DNA from: Gammaproteobacteria bacterium HGW-Gammaproteobacteria-11
Lineage (GTDB): Bacteria; Pseudomonadota; Gammaproteobacteria; Pseudomonadales; Pseudomonadaceae
Direction: 5' to 3'
Assembly (NCBI GenBank): GCA_002840055.1
Contig: PGZJ01000009.1
Span: 21,243 to 85,242, forward strand
DNA length: 64,000 nt
The stretch's first letter is position 1, and each line of letters opens with the position of its first letter. This document shows, piece by piece, positions 1 to 8,771 of this stretch. The notes below the pieces were generated by a model that saw nothing but the letters and a program-made list of their open reading frames with translations, was not told where the DNA came from and made no database searches. Made by a program: the position numbers and the translations under genes.

Positions 1-986
1 GCTGAAAACAGCATAATATCTGGAAACATTGGCATGTCGTTCATCAGGCGCAACATTTCGGTCCGATCTAATTTCAGCCCGTTCGAATTTAACAACAACC
101 CAAAACCCTCTATAAATATCCTTTTATAATCTATAAGAATTTTTGAAATGGTTTCAGAGAGGTGTAGCGGGTAGAGCTCAGGACATTCGCGTGAATATTG
201 AAGTCGTTTGGCCTTGGCTATATGTACTCTAAGCTGAAGGGTTTGGCCTCCCAGCGTCCCAACCTCATCAACAGCACGCATGGCCGGATCGTGAAAACTT
301 GCGCCTATTGGAATTAGATCCGACCATTTAATAAGAGCGATTTGGATCGGACGCCTAACAACAGAAAGTAAGACCTTATTAGTAACCAGATTCCTCAGGC
401 GGCCGTAACCGGAATGCGATTGAAAGAACTCAAGTGACCTATGATTGTGCCATTCAAAATTTTGCAACTTGTGGTTTATCTGCTTGATCAAAGAGTCAAA
501 CTCGATTTCGCTTAACGCGCCGCAGGAAGGGTTCAAAGCATTATACTTCGCTCTGTCCAGGTGCGTTCGAGTAAATTCGTGATACTTAGAGAACCTCTCA
601 TTACCCTGCTTAGAAAGGGTCCCAAAAAACTGATTAAGCCCTTTCTTATGATTCGTTTTGATACCGCTCCATATAGTTTTAATCGTGTCCAGAGGTGGTA
701 TTCCATCCATCAAGAATGGTTTCACATTAATCACAATACCTGAGGTCGTACTTGCTGCCTTATTTCTTAAATAATATGTAAATACGCTGAGAATCAAATC
801 TCGATCGCTATCGGGCATCACCGACGAATGTAGCCAAGCAACATTCACGCGATGCCCTTTGCCCTGGTTCGGAATAGTAGTCCATATATCATCCGACGTG
901 TCTACTACCATGCCAGACTTAGCAGTAACCAATACACCTCGTTTTTCTAAAGGAAGCTCTTCCGACCGTCCGGCGTCTTGGCTCAT
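1..986 (-). CDS. Tyrosine recombinase (second of a tandem pair), cut by the window edge
   Basis: This is a partial gene: 328 codons are open from an ATG at 986 to the window edge with no stop. The start overlaps the stop of the upstream recombinase by the four bases ATGA, so the two are translationally coupled. About 200 residues of N-terminal region are followed by a segment resembling box I of tyrosine recombinases (residues RRPIQIALIKWSDL, with the candidate catalytic Arg). A basic strand (HIAKAKR) could hold the catalytic Lys. The HxxR motif and the Tyr would lie beyond the edge. The region is visibly AT-richer than the rest of the window. By family knowledge, such coupled recombinases sit at the ends of integrative elements and sometimes come as trios; whether a third follows cannot be seen. 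Confidence 0.7.
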   Translation of the reverse strand, partial: MSQDAGRSEELPLEKRGVLVTAKSGMVVDTSDDIWTTIPNQGKGHRVNVAWLHSSVMPDSDRDLILSVFTYYLRNKAASTTSGIVINVKPFLMDGIPPLDTIKTIWSGIKTNHKKGLNQFFGTLSKQGNERFSKYHEFTRTHLDRAKYNALNPSCGALSEIEFDSLIKQINHKLQNFEWHNHRSLEFFQSHSGYGRLRNLVTNKVLLSVVRRPIQIALIKWSDLIPIGASFHDPAMRAVDEVGTLGGQTLQLRVHIAKAKRLQYSRECPELYPLHLSETISKILIDYKRIFIEGFGLLLNSNGLKLDRTEMLRLMNDMPMFPDIMLFS

Positions 987-2230
987 TTTATTTGGTCCAC
1001 TTTTTCCTGATGAGCTAGTGATAGCTCCCTAGCTTTTATCGCGAGTCTTTTTTCATTATATATCGCGTTCATAGTTGTGTTTTGCGACCAACCCATTGCA
1101 TATTTTCTGATGTCCTCAAGCAAAGCTGGGTCAACCTTTATCCTTTCTCCCGCTCGGTCAAAAACTTCATTCCATTTGTGACGGAGCATATGCGGATGCA
1201 CATGAAATTCAAGCTCGTTCGATAGCTTCTGAAAAACCGCGTTTATCGCTTTTAAAGAAAGTGGTTGGCCAGCGGTGCCCCTAGAGTCGCTTTCGCTAAC
1301 AAGCAGAAAATCGTGAAACTGTGCACGAGGGAAAGACGCACGCACATTATCAACGTAAAATTTAACCTTCGCCATTAAACTCGACTCGACCGTCGCTAGA
1401 TGTGATTTGGTCTTTTGATTTGGCTTTTCAGCACGCGGATCTGTTGGGTCGTTACCAGATCGATATATGGATATCTGATCGTACGTGCCGTAAAATCTAA
1501 AATCAGATATTTTGAGCTTTGCTAAAGCACCTCTCCTAATTCCACTTTGAACCAGAATAGAGACGATCAAGTAATTTCTAATCTTGGATCTCTTAAAAGG
1601 ATTATTTGGCGATGATGGTTTCACCATCTCCAATAGCTTCAAGAACACTTCGTCTGGAATTACAGAATCTCCGACCTTGCAGACTCGGCTATTTCTATTC
1701 CTTCCCAAGCTGTCCTCATCCTGCTTTATCTGCGCCACTAATTTGACGAATTTTTTCCTTGTTGTTTCATCGAGAGCGTGTGAATCATGAAATTGCTCAA
1801 ACAACCAAACGAGAAAATCACGGAGTCGCCTGACTCGACCTTGTATAGTTTCGCTAGCAACCTTTGCCACACTCCTCTGATTTGCGGCCAAGAGGGTTCT
1901 CAGATTTTTATCATTAACGTGCGTAAACTTAGACCGGAAACTTTCATGACCCGCGTCTTTAGTTACACTGCATTGATCGTAAAATTGCATGTACTCTTTG
2001 TGCGAGATAAACGTGCCGGAGCAAACGCGTTCCGGCAAGTCAATTCTTTTATTAGAAAAGTATTGGATAACGAACAGCAATTCATTAGCGTACCTGGCTC
2101 TCGTATTTGCTGCTTTAGCAGACATAGGTCCGTTGAGATAACAAGAGACGTACGGATCAATAGGGCAGTCGACTTCGTCAACTATCGATACGAAAGGCAA
2201 TGAATTGAATTGATACCGCTTAAGCTTCAT
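983..2230 (-). CDS. Tyrosine-type site-specific recombinase/integrase
   Basis: The protein of about 415 residues has a complete tyrosine recombinase catalytic set. The box I Arg is in QSGIRRGALAKLKISDF, a basic KTKSH segment may supply the Lys, HPHMLRH supplies the HxxR box, and AMGWSQNTTMNAIY supplies the Trp and the nucleophile Tyr. It presumably cuts and rejoins DNA at the ends of the element whose boundary lies about 150 bases upstream, inside ttcA. The start is uncertain. An ATG at 2260 would add ten residues but lies about three bases after the predicted transcription start, so the ATG at 2230 (MKLKRYQF) is preferred; neither has a clear ribosome binding site. The gene is AT-rich and overlaps the next recombinase by 4 bases. 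Confidence 0.88.
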   Translation of the reverse strand: MKLKRYQFNSLPFVSIVDEVDCPIDPYVSCYLNGPMSAKAANTRARYANELLFVIQYFSNKRIDLPERVCSGTFISHKEYMQFYDQCSVTKDAGHESFRSKFTHVNDKNLRTLLAANQRSVAKVASETIQGRVRRLRDFLVWLFEQFHDSHALDETTRKKFVKLVAQIKQDEDSLGRNRNSRVCKVGDSVIPDEVFLKLLEMVKPSSPNNPFKRSKIRNYLIVSILVQSGIRRGALAKLKISDFRFYGTYDQISIYRSGNDPTDPRAEKPNQKTKSHLATVESSLMAKVKFYVDNVRASFPRAQFHDFLLVSESDSRGTAGQPLSLKAINAVFQKLSNELEFHVHPHMLRHKWNEVFDRAGERIKVDPALLEDIRKYAMGWSQNTTMNAIYNEKRLAIKARELSLAHQEKVDQIK

Positions 2231-2269
2231 GATTGACAAAATAGTTAGTCCAATAAGCATGCTGCTTGC

Positions 2270-2297
2270 AGATTACGCGAATTGAAGCTTTTGTCAA
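2270..2297 (-). promoter_or_regulatory. Sigma-70-type promoter of the integrase gene
   Basis: On the minus strand a perfect -35 TTGACA (2292-2297) is followed after 16 bases by TAATCT (2270-2275). Transcription would begin near 2263, just before the recombinase gene and inside the element. The element therefore appears to drive its own integrase. Confidence 0.6.
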
Positions 2298-2379
2298 AGA
2301 AAAATGGAGATTAAATCCTGTACTGCACGACATAGCGCCGACTTCTGCCTGGCTCCCGGCTTTACAAAAGAAAGATTGC

Positions 2380-2514
2380 TTATAACTTGCCGCCGGACAG
2401 GCAGACCATCACCTTGTCACCGTCCTCGATCATGTTGTAATCGACCACGGCATCGCCTGTCAGGCGACGAAGACGCTTCTGAAGTTTGTTCTGGCTGACG
2501 CTGAGACTGGTCAT
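2380..2514 (-). pseudogene. ttcA: 5' fragment of ttcA, interrupted by the integrative element
   Basis: The minus-strand reading frame starts at 2514 and encodes [15 protein letters not shown]...MVCLSGGK, the conserved N-terminus of TtcA. TtcA is the PP-loop ATPase that makes 2-thiocytidine at tRNA position 32. Homology stops exactly after SGGK, where the PP-loop normally continues DSYT. Here two foreign codons (Leu, stop) follow, so the native part is about 2386-2514 and the rest of the enzyme is absent. AT-rich element DNA begins at 2385. This fragment cannot be active because the ATP-binding loop is cut. The 3' part, or a restored copy, may lie at the element's other end outside the window. 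From memory, ttcA is also the Rac prophage site in E. coli. Confidence 0.85.
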
Positions 2515-2568
2515 GGAGGGCAATCCGGTCGTTAAAGTGCGCGCATTTTAACCGGAAAAGTCAGGACT

Positions 2569-2609
2569 AAAAAACAAAACCCCCTGCCGACCAGACGACC
2601 GACAAGGGG
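2569..2609 (-). terminator. Rho-independent terminator after the Yip1-type gene
   Basis: On the minus strand an interrupted stem (CCCCT/AGGGG continued by GTCGG/TCGGC, one bulged T) at 2581-2609 is followed by a T-rich tract (2569-2580). It lies 19 bases after the stop of the membrane protein gene and before ttcA'. Confidence 0.7.
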
Positions 2610-2627
2610 CAATGTCTGATGCGGGGG

Positions 2628-3227
2628 TTAGCGCAGGTAAACCGGACCTACACCCATACCCCAGAAAATGACCGAGGTCGCCATCATTGCCACCAGTACC
2701 ACCAGGCCTACGGCGAGAATGGAGCTGGAGAACATGAAGCCCTCTTCCTTGGGAATATCCATGAAAATCGGAATACCCTGATACAACAGGTAGACGGTGT
2801 AGCAAATAGCCGCTGTACCAACCAGCATGCCCAGCCAGATACTTGGATAAAGCGCAGCAAGGCCGGCAATGAACAGCGGCGTGGCTGTATAGGCGGCAAA
2901 GACCACACAATCACTCAGAGAGGGGTTGGAATCATAGGTACGCGCCATCCAGTGAATGAAGGCACCCATTACGGCGACACCCACCAGCATGGCCAGGTAA
3001 GACAGGATAGTGAGTTGCAAAGCGCTTGACTGGGTAAGTTTGACCGCCTCGGCGGTACCAATAGCCCAACCTACCTGGGTAGTACCAATGTACGCAGATA
3101 CAACAGGTATTGCGGCAAGCAGCAATACATGGGTGAGATACATGTGACCAATGCTTTCTTCTTCACCCTTGATCTCTTTCCATTCCTGATCCGGGTGGGT
3201 AAACAACCCCAAAACGTGGTGAATCAT
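2628..3227 (-). CDS. Yip1-family inner-membrane protein
   Basis: The 199-residue protein has about five predicted membrane helices (roughly residues 31-50, 68-90, 107-128, 131-150 and 167-190). A short polar N-terminus contains HPDQEWKEI, typical of bacterial Yip1-domain proteins. The family has no defined biochemical role in bacteria and is expected in the inner membrane. The start at 3227 follows a good ribosome binding site (GGAGG, 8 bases upstream). It is a single-gene unit ending in a clear terminator. Family assignment rests on the residue pattern and topology, and function is unknown. Confidence 0.75.
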   Translation of the reverse strand: MIHHVLGLFTHPDQEWKEIKGEEESIGHMYLTHVLLLAAIPVVSAYIGTTQVGWAIGTAEAVKLTQSSALQLTILSYLAMLVGVAVMGAFIHWMARTYDSNPSLSDCVVFAAYTATPLFIAGLAALYPSIWLGMLVGTAAICYTVYLLYQGIPIFMDIPKEEGFMFSSSILAVGLVVLVAMMATSVIFWGMGVGPVYLR

Positions 3228-3389
3228 GGTCTTACCTCCAATTTTTATTCATTCCCGTCGTCCTGACTGTCTGCTTTGAGCAGGGCCGGCGGCGGGTGTC
3301 TGGGTGCGACCTGTTGTCGCATTCCCTTGTCCTTGATCATAGACAAATTTGTTTGAAATGTGCTGATTTGCTTAGAGTGATTGGCAACT

Positions 3390-4001
3390 TCAAGGCCTTC
3401 CGTAATAGCGTTGGAGTATTAACAGCGCCGCATTCAATTCTTGCACTACTGCCGTATCACCCCCTCTATCCGGGTGCGCAGCGCTGACCAACTGGCGGTA
3501 GCGGCGCTTGATCTCTGCGCGGGTCACAGGCGGTTGCAGACCAAAACGCTGCAGCGCGGCCTGCAACTCCGTCTGATCAACCGCGCCCGCGCCACGAACA
3601 AAGCCGCCCAACAAACGCTCCACATCCTCAACATGGGTAGAAGCCCATTGATCCCAGTCCAGATAATAGCTACGCAACGGATCAGTCAGTTGCAGCGCAG
3701 CCATGCCGGGAACACGTGGTCGCAAACGAATGGACAGGGTATGTACATGTAGCTCCAAGCCCTTCTCGGTCAGTCGGTCTGACAAGCGGTATAGTGCGTG
3801 AAAAAGCAGGAAATGCGTCTGAAACAGTAGCAGGGAGTCACGCAGGGCGCCCTCCCGCGCAAACAGAGAGTCAGGGAACAGCGCGGCCAGATGACGGATT
3901 AACCTGAACTCATCGAGACCCTCAGGGTGGTCTCGAAGACAGTCCAGTACCACCTCGTCAAAATTATCAGGCAACACATCATCGGCTTGGATAGCAGTCA
4001 T
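3390..4001 (-). CDS. DnaJ-related protein with C-terminal J domain
   Basis: The 203-residue protein has an N-terminal region typical of DnaJ-related proteins (EFRLIRHLAAL..., LFQTHFLLFHALYRLSD). A compact C-terminal J domain spans about residues 150-203, with the HPD tripeptide at 176-178 followed by RGGD. The HPD motif is what stimulates Hsp70/DnaK ATPase activity. No Gly/Phe region, zinc fingers or substrate domain is present, so it is a specialised co-chaperone rather than DnaJ itself. The placement of the J domain at the C-terminus is characteristic of this family. Its client is not known. Confidence 0.85.
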   Translation of the reverse strand: MTAIQADDVLPDNFDEVVLDCLRDHPEGLDEFRLIRHLAALFPDSLFAREGALRDSLLLFQTHFLLFHALYRLSDRLTEKGLELHVHTLSIRLRPRVPGMAALQLTDPLRSYYLDWDQWASTHVEDVERLLGGFVRGAGAVDQTELQAALQRFGLQPPVTRAEIKRRYRQLVSAAHPDRGGDTAVVQELNAALLILQRYYGRP

Positions 4002-4144
4002 CCGATCATCCTAGCGGAACGCCCTGCTCTCTAGCCAGCCGGGAAAGGCCGCGCATCCGACAACGGTAATCAAAACGCCATCATTTCGTCACTGATCTGC
4101 CTGTCAAATAACGACCTTGTTTCTATCCTACAGGGCTGCAATAT

Positions 4145-6019
4145 ATGAACAAATGGATTCTGGCCAGCAGTGCAACCGCGTTGTCCATGGCGCTTTCAGC
4201 TTGTATTTCCAGCGGTGGCGGTGGTTCTTCCTCCAGCCCCGCGCCGGCACCCCAGCCGGTCGTCACCCCCGACAGCATTCAACTGAATTTTCTCGGTCGC
4301 TACAGCGCCAACGTATTTGAACAGAGTGCGGCTGAAATCCCCGCCTTTGATCCCGTAAATAGACAGATCTTTGTGGTCAACGCCCTCGCCGGCGCCGTGG
4401 ATATTCTGGATGCCAGCGATCTTGCCAATCCCTCTTATGTAAGCACCCTGACCGTTGAAGAGGTCGCCGCCAATGCGGTGGTCAACAGCATCGCCTATTA
4501 CAATGGCCTGCTTGCTGTAGCCATTGAGTCTTCGCCGAAAACCGAGCGCGGCTATGCCGCCATTTACGATGCTGGAACCCTTGAACTGCTGAGCTTTACC
4601 GAAGTCGGTGCGCAGCCGGACATGCTCACCTTCAGCCCAGACGGCGAATACCTGCTGGTCGCCAACGAGGGCGAGCCCAGCGACAATTATCAAGTTGACC
4701 CGGAAGGCTCAATCAGTGTTATCCGCTTGAACGGCAGCGCAATTGTCAGCGTCAGAACCGCCGGCTTCGGTGCCTTCAACAGCCAGCAGCAAGCTCTGAT
4801 TGATAGTGGTGTACGTGTTTTTGGTCCGAATGCCAGCGTGGCGCAGGATCTCGAGCCAGAATACATCACGGTGTCGGCAGACGGTCGCAATGCCTGGGTT
4901 TCCCTGCAGGAAAATAATGCCCTGGCCAAGCTGGATGTGGTCAACGCCCGCATCACCGACATTCTGCCACTGGGTTACAAGGATCACGGGCTGACCGGCA
5001 ACGGCATTGCCGCCAGTGATACCGAAAGCACCATCAATATCCGAACCTGGCCTGGCGTTGTGGGCATGTACCACCCTGACAGCATCAGCAGTTACAGTGT
5101 GGATGGACAAACCTACATCGTTACCGCCAACGAGGGCGATGCCCGCGCCTGGGGAGAAGACAACCAGGCCTATTGGGATGGCGACAGCAGCCAGGGCTTT
5201 GTTGAGGAGTTTCGTCTCAAGCACTTGGTTGACGTGCGCGGGCACGCTCGACGCATTGGTGACGACCGGCCGGCACAACTCGGCGAACTGGCCTTTGGTG
5301 GCCTGCTGAACCCCGAGGTATTTGCTTACTGTGGCGCGAGTGCGGGCGAGCCCGGCGACTGCCGTGAGGATGATCTGCTCGGCCGTCTGACCGTCAGTTG
5401 GGTGGATGGCTATCGCCGTGACGCAGAAGGCAACGCCGTGAAGTTTGATGCCGATGGGACAGAAAATGTCGCAGGCGAATGGATCATGTACGACAGGCTG
5501 TTTGCCTATGGCGCTCGCTCCTTCTCGATCTGGAACGAAGACGGCGAGCTGATCTGGGATTCCGCTGATCAGCTCGAGCAGTTTATTGCCAGCGATGACT
5601 GCTTTGCCGGCGCCGCACGCGATATTCCCTGCCGCGACTTCTTCAACTCCAACCACGCAGCGGGCGACAGCTTCGGTAACCGCAGTGACAACAAGGGGCC
5701 TGAGCCAGAGGGCATAACTGTGGGTCAGCTGGGCGAAAAGACCTATGTCTTTGTTGGTCTTGAGCGTATGGGTGGCATTCTCACCTATGACATCAGCAAC
5801 CCGGCGGCGCCGTTTTTCGTTGACTACATCAACACCCGCGAAAACTTTGTACTGGATCCCGAGACCAACCTCGCCACCGTCGGCGACCTGGGTCCGGAAG
5901 GTCTGGTCTTTGTTCCGGCAGCCGATTCACCCAATGGCGAGCCCTTGCTGATTGTCGGAAACGAAGTCAGCGGCACCACCGTGGTCTATCAGATTGACCA
6001 ACTGACAACTCCGCTCTAA
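4145..6019 (+). CDS. Choice-of-anchor I family lipoprotein (beta-propeller)
   Basis: The 624-residue protein starts with a lipoprotein signal (hydrophobic stretch, lipobox LSAC, lipidated Cys20) and a Gly/Ser/Pro-rich linker. The body has repeated propeller-like strands such as QPDMLTFSPDGEYLLVANEGEPS and YIVTANEGDARAWG. The paired ANEGE/ANEGD blocks and the late PEPEGITVG block are typical of choice-of-anchor I proteins, large surface or periplasmic proteins related to alkaline-phosphatase-associated domains. It is predicted to sit in the outer membrane facing the periplasm or surface. The biochemical activity is unknown. The gene stands alone and is followed by a strong hairpin. Confidence 0.8.
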   Translation: MNKWILASSATALSMALSACISSGGGGSSSSPAPAPQPVVTPDSIQLNFLGRYSANVFEQSAAEIPAFDPVNRQIFVVNALAGAVDILDASDLANPSYVSTLTVEEVAANAVVNSIAYYNGLLAVAIESSPKTERGYAAIYDAGTLELLSFTEVGAQPDMLTFSPDGEYLLVANEGEPSDNYQVDPEGSISVIRLNGSAIVSVRTAGFGAFNSQQQALIDSGVRVFGPNASVAQDLEPEYITVSADGRNAWVSLQENNALAKLDVVNARITDILPLGYKDHGLTGNGIAASDTESTINIRTWPGVVGMYHPDSISSYSVDGQTYIVTANEGDARAWGEDNQAYWDGDSSQGFVEEFRLKHLVDVRGHARRIGDDRPAQLGELAFGGLLNPEVFAYCGASAGEPGDCREDDLLGRLTVSWVDGYRRDAEGNAVKFDADGTENVAGEWIMYDRLFAYGARSFSIWNEDGELIWDSADQLEQFIASDDCFAGAARDIPCRDFFNSNHAAGDSFGNRSDNKGPEPEGITVGQLGEKTYVFVGLERMGGILTYDISNPAAPFFVDYINTRENFVLDPETNLATVGDLGPEGLVFVPAADSPNGEPLLIVGNEVSGTTVVYQIDQLTTPL

Positions 6020-6028
6020 GCCTGGCCA

Positions 6029-6063
6029 GGCATTCGGGTGAGCCCCCTGCTCAACCGGATGCC
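6029..6063 (+). terminator. Strong hairpin after the choice-of-anchor I gene
   Basis: Two 15-base arms (6029-6043 and 6049-6063) pair throughout with two G-T wobbles around a 5-base loop, starting 10 bases after the stop codon. There is no T-run, so it may act as a Rho-dependent or mRNA-stabilising 3' end. Confidence 0.45.
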
Positions 6064-6220
6064 TGCCAAACTGCGCAAGACCGAGCTTGTCTGACCTGAC
6101 ACAATCGCCTCATTCAGGGCCTGCAATCCGCCCCCCCGCCTGATTAACGTTTAAACCCTGTCAAAGCCGTTCTACAATGTCTTCAACAGTCAATCATTTC
6201 CTCTGATTACGGAATGCCCC

Positions 6221-6508
6221 ATGTCATCTATAAAGACCCTGGCACGATCACTCTTCGCGCCACTGCTCACGCCATTGGAGCGTGGTGACCAGCCATACCA
6301 CTACCCACCCAAAGCGCGCCTTATTCTGTGGGTGGTGGGCATATTGTTTCTGGGTCTATCGATTGGCTTGGCGGTTTTCTTGCCCGCCGGGACCGATGTT
6401 GCCTTTCTGGTGCCCGTCAGCATATTCGGTCTGGTCGGCCTGTTTGCCGTGATCATTGCCTGGCTCGGCAGCGAGCGGGCTATTGCCAAGGTTTGGGGCA
6501 ACCGCTGA
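6221..6508 (+). CDS. Small two-helix membrane protein of unknown function
   Basis: The 95-residue protein has two hydrophobic helices (about residues 34-53 and 60-84) and a basic N-terminus. It is expected in the inner membrane with both ends in the cytoplasm. I recognise no family. It lies 16 bases ahead of the flavodoxin-like gene on the same strand and is probably cotranscribed with it. Codon use resembles its neighbours, which supports a real gene. Confidence 0.6.
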   Translation: MSSIKTLARSLFAPLLTPLERGDQPYHYPPKARLILWVVGILFLGLSIGLAVFLPAGTDVAFLVPVSIFGLVGLFAVIIAWLGSERAIAKVWGNR

Positions 6509-6524
6509 GCCCCGGGAGCTACCA

Positions 6525-6992
6525 ATGAAGCAGAAACAACTGCTACTGGTTGCCCACGCGCCGTCCGACAACACCCTGGCGCTGGTCGAAGCCGTTCTGC
6601 GCGGAGCGCGTCACCCGGATATTGATCAGGTCGAGGTCACCTGGAAAAAACCCCTGGAGGCGGTTCCGGAGGACGTTCTGGCAGCCGATGCCATCATCCT
6701 TGGCACCACGGAAAACCTCGGTTACATGAGCGGCGCCCTGAAGGACTTCTTTGACCGTTGCTATTACCCGGTGCTTGATCTCAAACAGGGACTCCCCTGT
6801 GCCCTGTATATACGCGCAGGTCTGGACGGTACCGGCACCCGCCGGGCAGTCGAGTCGATTGTCACAGGGCTGCGCTGGACCTGGGTGCAAGACCCGCTGA
6901 TTTTCAAGGGCGACTGGCAACCAGCCTTTCTCGAACAGGCCGAAGAGCTCGGCTTGACCCTGGCCGCCGGGCTCGAGGCGGGTATTTTCTGA
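6525..6992 (+). CDS. Flavodoxin-like / NAD(P)H-dependent FMN-reductase-fold protein
   Basis: The 155-residue protein has a flavodoxin-like alpha/beta fold. A first strand LLLVAHAPSDNT sits where the FMN phosphate loop would be. AIILGTTENLGYMSGALKDFFDR is the loop-plus-helix typical of NAD(P)H-dependent FMN reductase families. It likely binds FMN and moves electrons in the cytoplasm; the partner is unknown. The start at 6525 is chosen over an in-frame upstream ATG (6456) because it has a GGGAG ribosome binding site about 7 bases away and the upstream extension would overlap the preceding gene. Confidence 0.75.
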   Translation: MKQKQLLLVAHAPSDNTLALVEAVLRGARHPDIDQVEVTWKKPLEAVPEDVLAADAIILGTTENLGYMSGALKDFFDRCYYPVLDLKQGLPCALYIRAGLDGTGTRRAVESIVTGLRWTWVQDPLIFKGDWQPAFLEQAEELGLTLAAGLEAGIF

Positions 6993-7059
6993 GCACCATT
7001 CTCCTGTACAAATGTAACCGAGGCTTCTGGAATGGGGTTCAGCGACATATAATCGACCC

Positions 7060-7548
7060 ATGGACAAACTCATGGCACGCCTTGAAGAATGCTATCAGTT
7101 GGCCGAAACACGCTTCGAGCGGCAGTTTCCGCGGCCCCTGGTCGAGCTTGACCTGCGCGGTCAACGTGCAGGTGTGGCCTATTTGCAGCGCAATTTACTG
7201 CGCTTCAATGCCCAGATGTACCGCGATCACAGCGAAGATTTCCTGCAGCAGACGGTCCCCCACGAGGCCGCGCACCTGATTGCCCATCACCTGTTCGGGT
7301 TAGCTATTCGGCCACATGGTCCGGAATGGCAAAGCATCATGGTCGGGCTGTTCAAGCTGCCAGCCCAGCGATACCACGATTACCCGGTCAAACGCAGGGG
7401 GACCCGCTACCTGTACCGCTGCCAGTGCGCAGACAACATTCCCTTCACACCGCAACGTCATGCATGGGTGTCACGCGGCAGGCAATATCAGTGCCGCCGC
7501 TGTGGTGACCTGCTGCATTTCACCGGACAGCAGGCGATTCTCAACTGA
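7060..7548 (+). CDS. sprT: SprT-family zinc metalloprotease-like protein
   Basis: The 162-residue protein has the zinc-binding HEAAH motif (residues 68-72) followed by LIAHHLFG, and a GPEW block as in SprT/Spartan-type proteins. A C-terminal zinc ribbon (YRCQC ... YQCRRCG) matches the SprT layout in length and order. The eukaryotic relative Spartan cleaves DNA-protein crosslinks; the bacterial role is poorly defined. The protein is cytoplasmic with no signal peptide. It is convergent with the DUF5610 gene, only 6 bases away. Confidence 0.88.
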   Translation: MDKLMARLEECYQLAETRFERQFPRPLVELDLRGQRAGVAYLQRNLLRFNAQMYRDHSEDFLQQTVPHEAAHLIAHHLFGLAIRPHGPEWQSIMVGLFKLPAQRYHDYPVKRRGTRYLYRCQCADNIPFTPQRHAWVSRGRQYQCRRCGDLLHFTGQQAILN

Positions 7549-7554
7549 TACGCT

Positions 7555-8679
7555 TTACTCAGCCTGTTCGGTCCTGGCAGCCAGGCCTTCCAGCAACAGG
7601 TCGTTGAGGCTCACGGCCTTGTCCAGCCGACCCTGATCGAAGCGTTCGTCAAGGCTGAATCCACCCTTGAGCATCTCGCTCAGCATGTCGGTTGCGGCAT
7701 TGGTCAGTGTCTCTGCGCCACGCAGCGCCTCAAGCAGTCCCTGTGCATACTCACGCAAGGTGGGATTGACGGCACTGGCTGCAGTAGCTGGTCCGGCGAC
7801 GCGGCCGTAGGCCTCGCTGACCTGACGGATACTGGTCTGGGTCAGACTCAGGGACATGGACGCCAATTGATTGCCATCCATATTCAAGGCCATGGCGCGG
7901 TCAAAGGCGCCGTCCAGATCACCGGCATAGAACTGTCCGGCCAGCGTCTGTACCTGACCCAGCAGGTCTTCCAGCGCCTTGCGTTCAGCGCCGTTCAGAT
8001 CGCCTTCCAGTTCAATTTGCCACATGCCGACCTGCAATTGGCTGCTGCGGCTGCTCAGCGATATCTGACTGCCGCCTTCGGAGACGCTGGCGTTGACCTG
8101 ACTGCTTGACTCGCTGAGGCTGGCCTGGGCAATGCGAATGCGCAAGGTGTCTCCTTCACGGGTGCTGACAGAGAGTTCGAAGCTTTCGGCCAAGGCGGTC
8201 ATCCGGCTTGCACTGGCGCTGAATGCCAGACCCGGGGAACCTTCAGCAGCAGGCAGATAGTCCTTGGCCAAACCAGCCATACCGGACTTGATCAGACTGT
8301 AACTCTGGTCAATATCCTCGGCTATCTTGCCCGTCAGCACGCCCATGCCATCGAGGATTTTACGCGCCTCGGCAAAGCCCTGTTCTATGCCCTTCTGGGC
8401 CTGATCAAAGCGCTTTTGCAATTGCGTGACATCGGCACCTTCAGCCCGCTCCCGCTCGAGTCGACCGCCGATAAAGCCCAACACGGTCTCTGCTACACGT
8501 GACGGCGCATAATCTTCGGCCTTGCCGCCCAGACTGCCCTTGTCCAGGCCCAGGCGTTCGGCAAGCCGGTTGGCCAGAACTTGCTGACTGTCAGGGCTAC
8601 GGGTGCTGACTGAGGTTGCCGTTTGCCGAATAGCACCAGATTGTGGGGATGAGGAAGAGAGAGAAGTGGGCTGAGTCAT
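7555..8679 (-). CDS. DUF5610 domain-containing protein
   Basis: The 374-residue protein starts with a Ser/Thr/Gln-rich low-complexity stretch. A conserved block near residues 28-75 (NRLAERLGLDKGSLGGKAEDYAPS) then matches what I recall as the DUF5610 domain. The remainder is polar, Ala/Gln/Leu-rich and probably helical, with no signal peptide or membrane helix. The start at 8679 is chosen because a GAGGA ribosome binding site precedes it; the longer frame to 8775 would overlap the next gene. Function is unknown. It lies downstream of the CoA-transferase gene and may share its transcript. Confidence 0.7.
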   Translation of the reverse strand: MTQPTSLSSSSPQSGAIRQTATSVSTRSPDSQQVLANRLAERLGLDKGSLGGKAEDYAPSRVAETVLGFIGGRLERERAEGADVTQLQKRFDQAQKGIEQGFAEARKILDGMGVLTGKIAEDIDQSYSLIKSGMAGLAKDYLPAAEGSPGLAFSASASRMTALAESFELSVSTREGDTLRIRIAQASLSESSSQVNASVSEGGSQISLSSRSSQLQVGMWQIELEGDLNGAERKALEDLLGQVQTLAGQFYAGDLDGAFDRAMALNMDGNQLASMSLSLTQTSIRQVSEAYGRVAGPATAASAVNPTLREYAQGLLEALRGAETLTNAATDMLSEMLKGGFSLDERFDQGRLDKAVSLNDLLLEGLAARTEQAE

Positions 8680-8771
8680 CACAAGGTCCTCGGGTCGATG
8701 TATTGCTATCGGCGAACAGCCGATGAACTGAAGGACCACTGGTCGGATCAACCCCAGAACGGCAGCAGCGC

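Noticed and set aside
1787..2203. 138-residue plus-strand frame opposite the integrase
   Set aside because: It lies entirely antisense to a recombinase with intact catalytic motifs, and its translation resembles no family.
4709..5656. 315-residue minus-strand frame inside the choice-of-anchor I gene
   Set aside because: It is an antisense shadow created by GC-rich codon use; the plus-strand gene has a signal peptide and conserved blocks.
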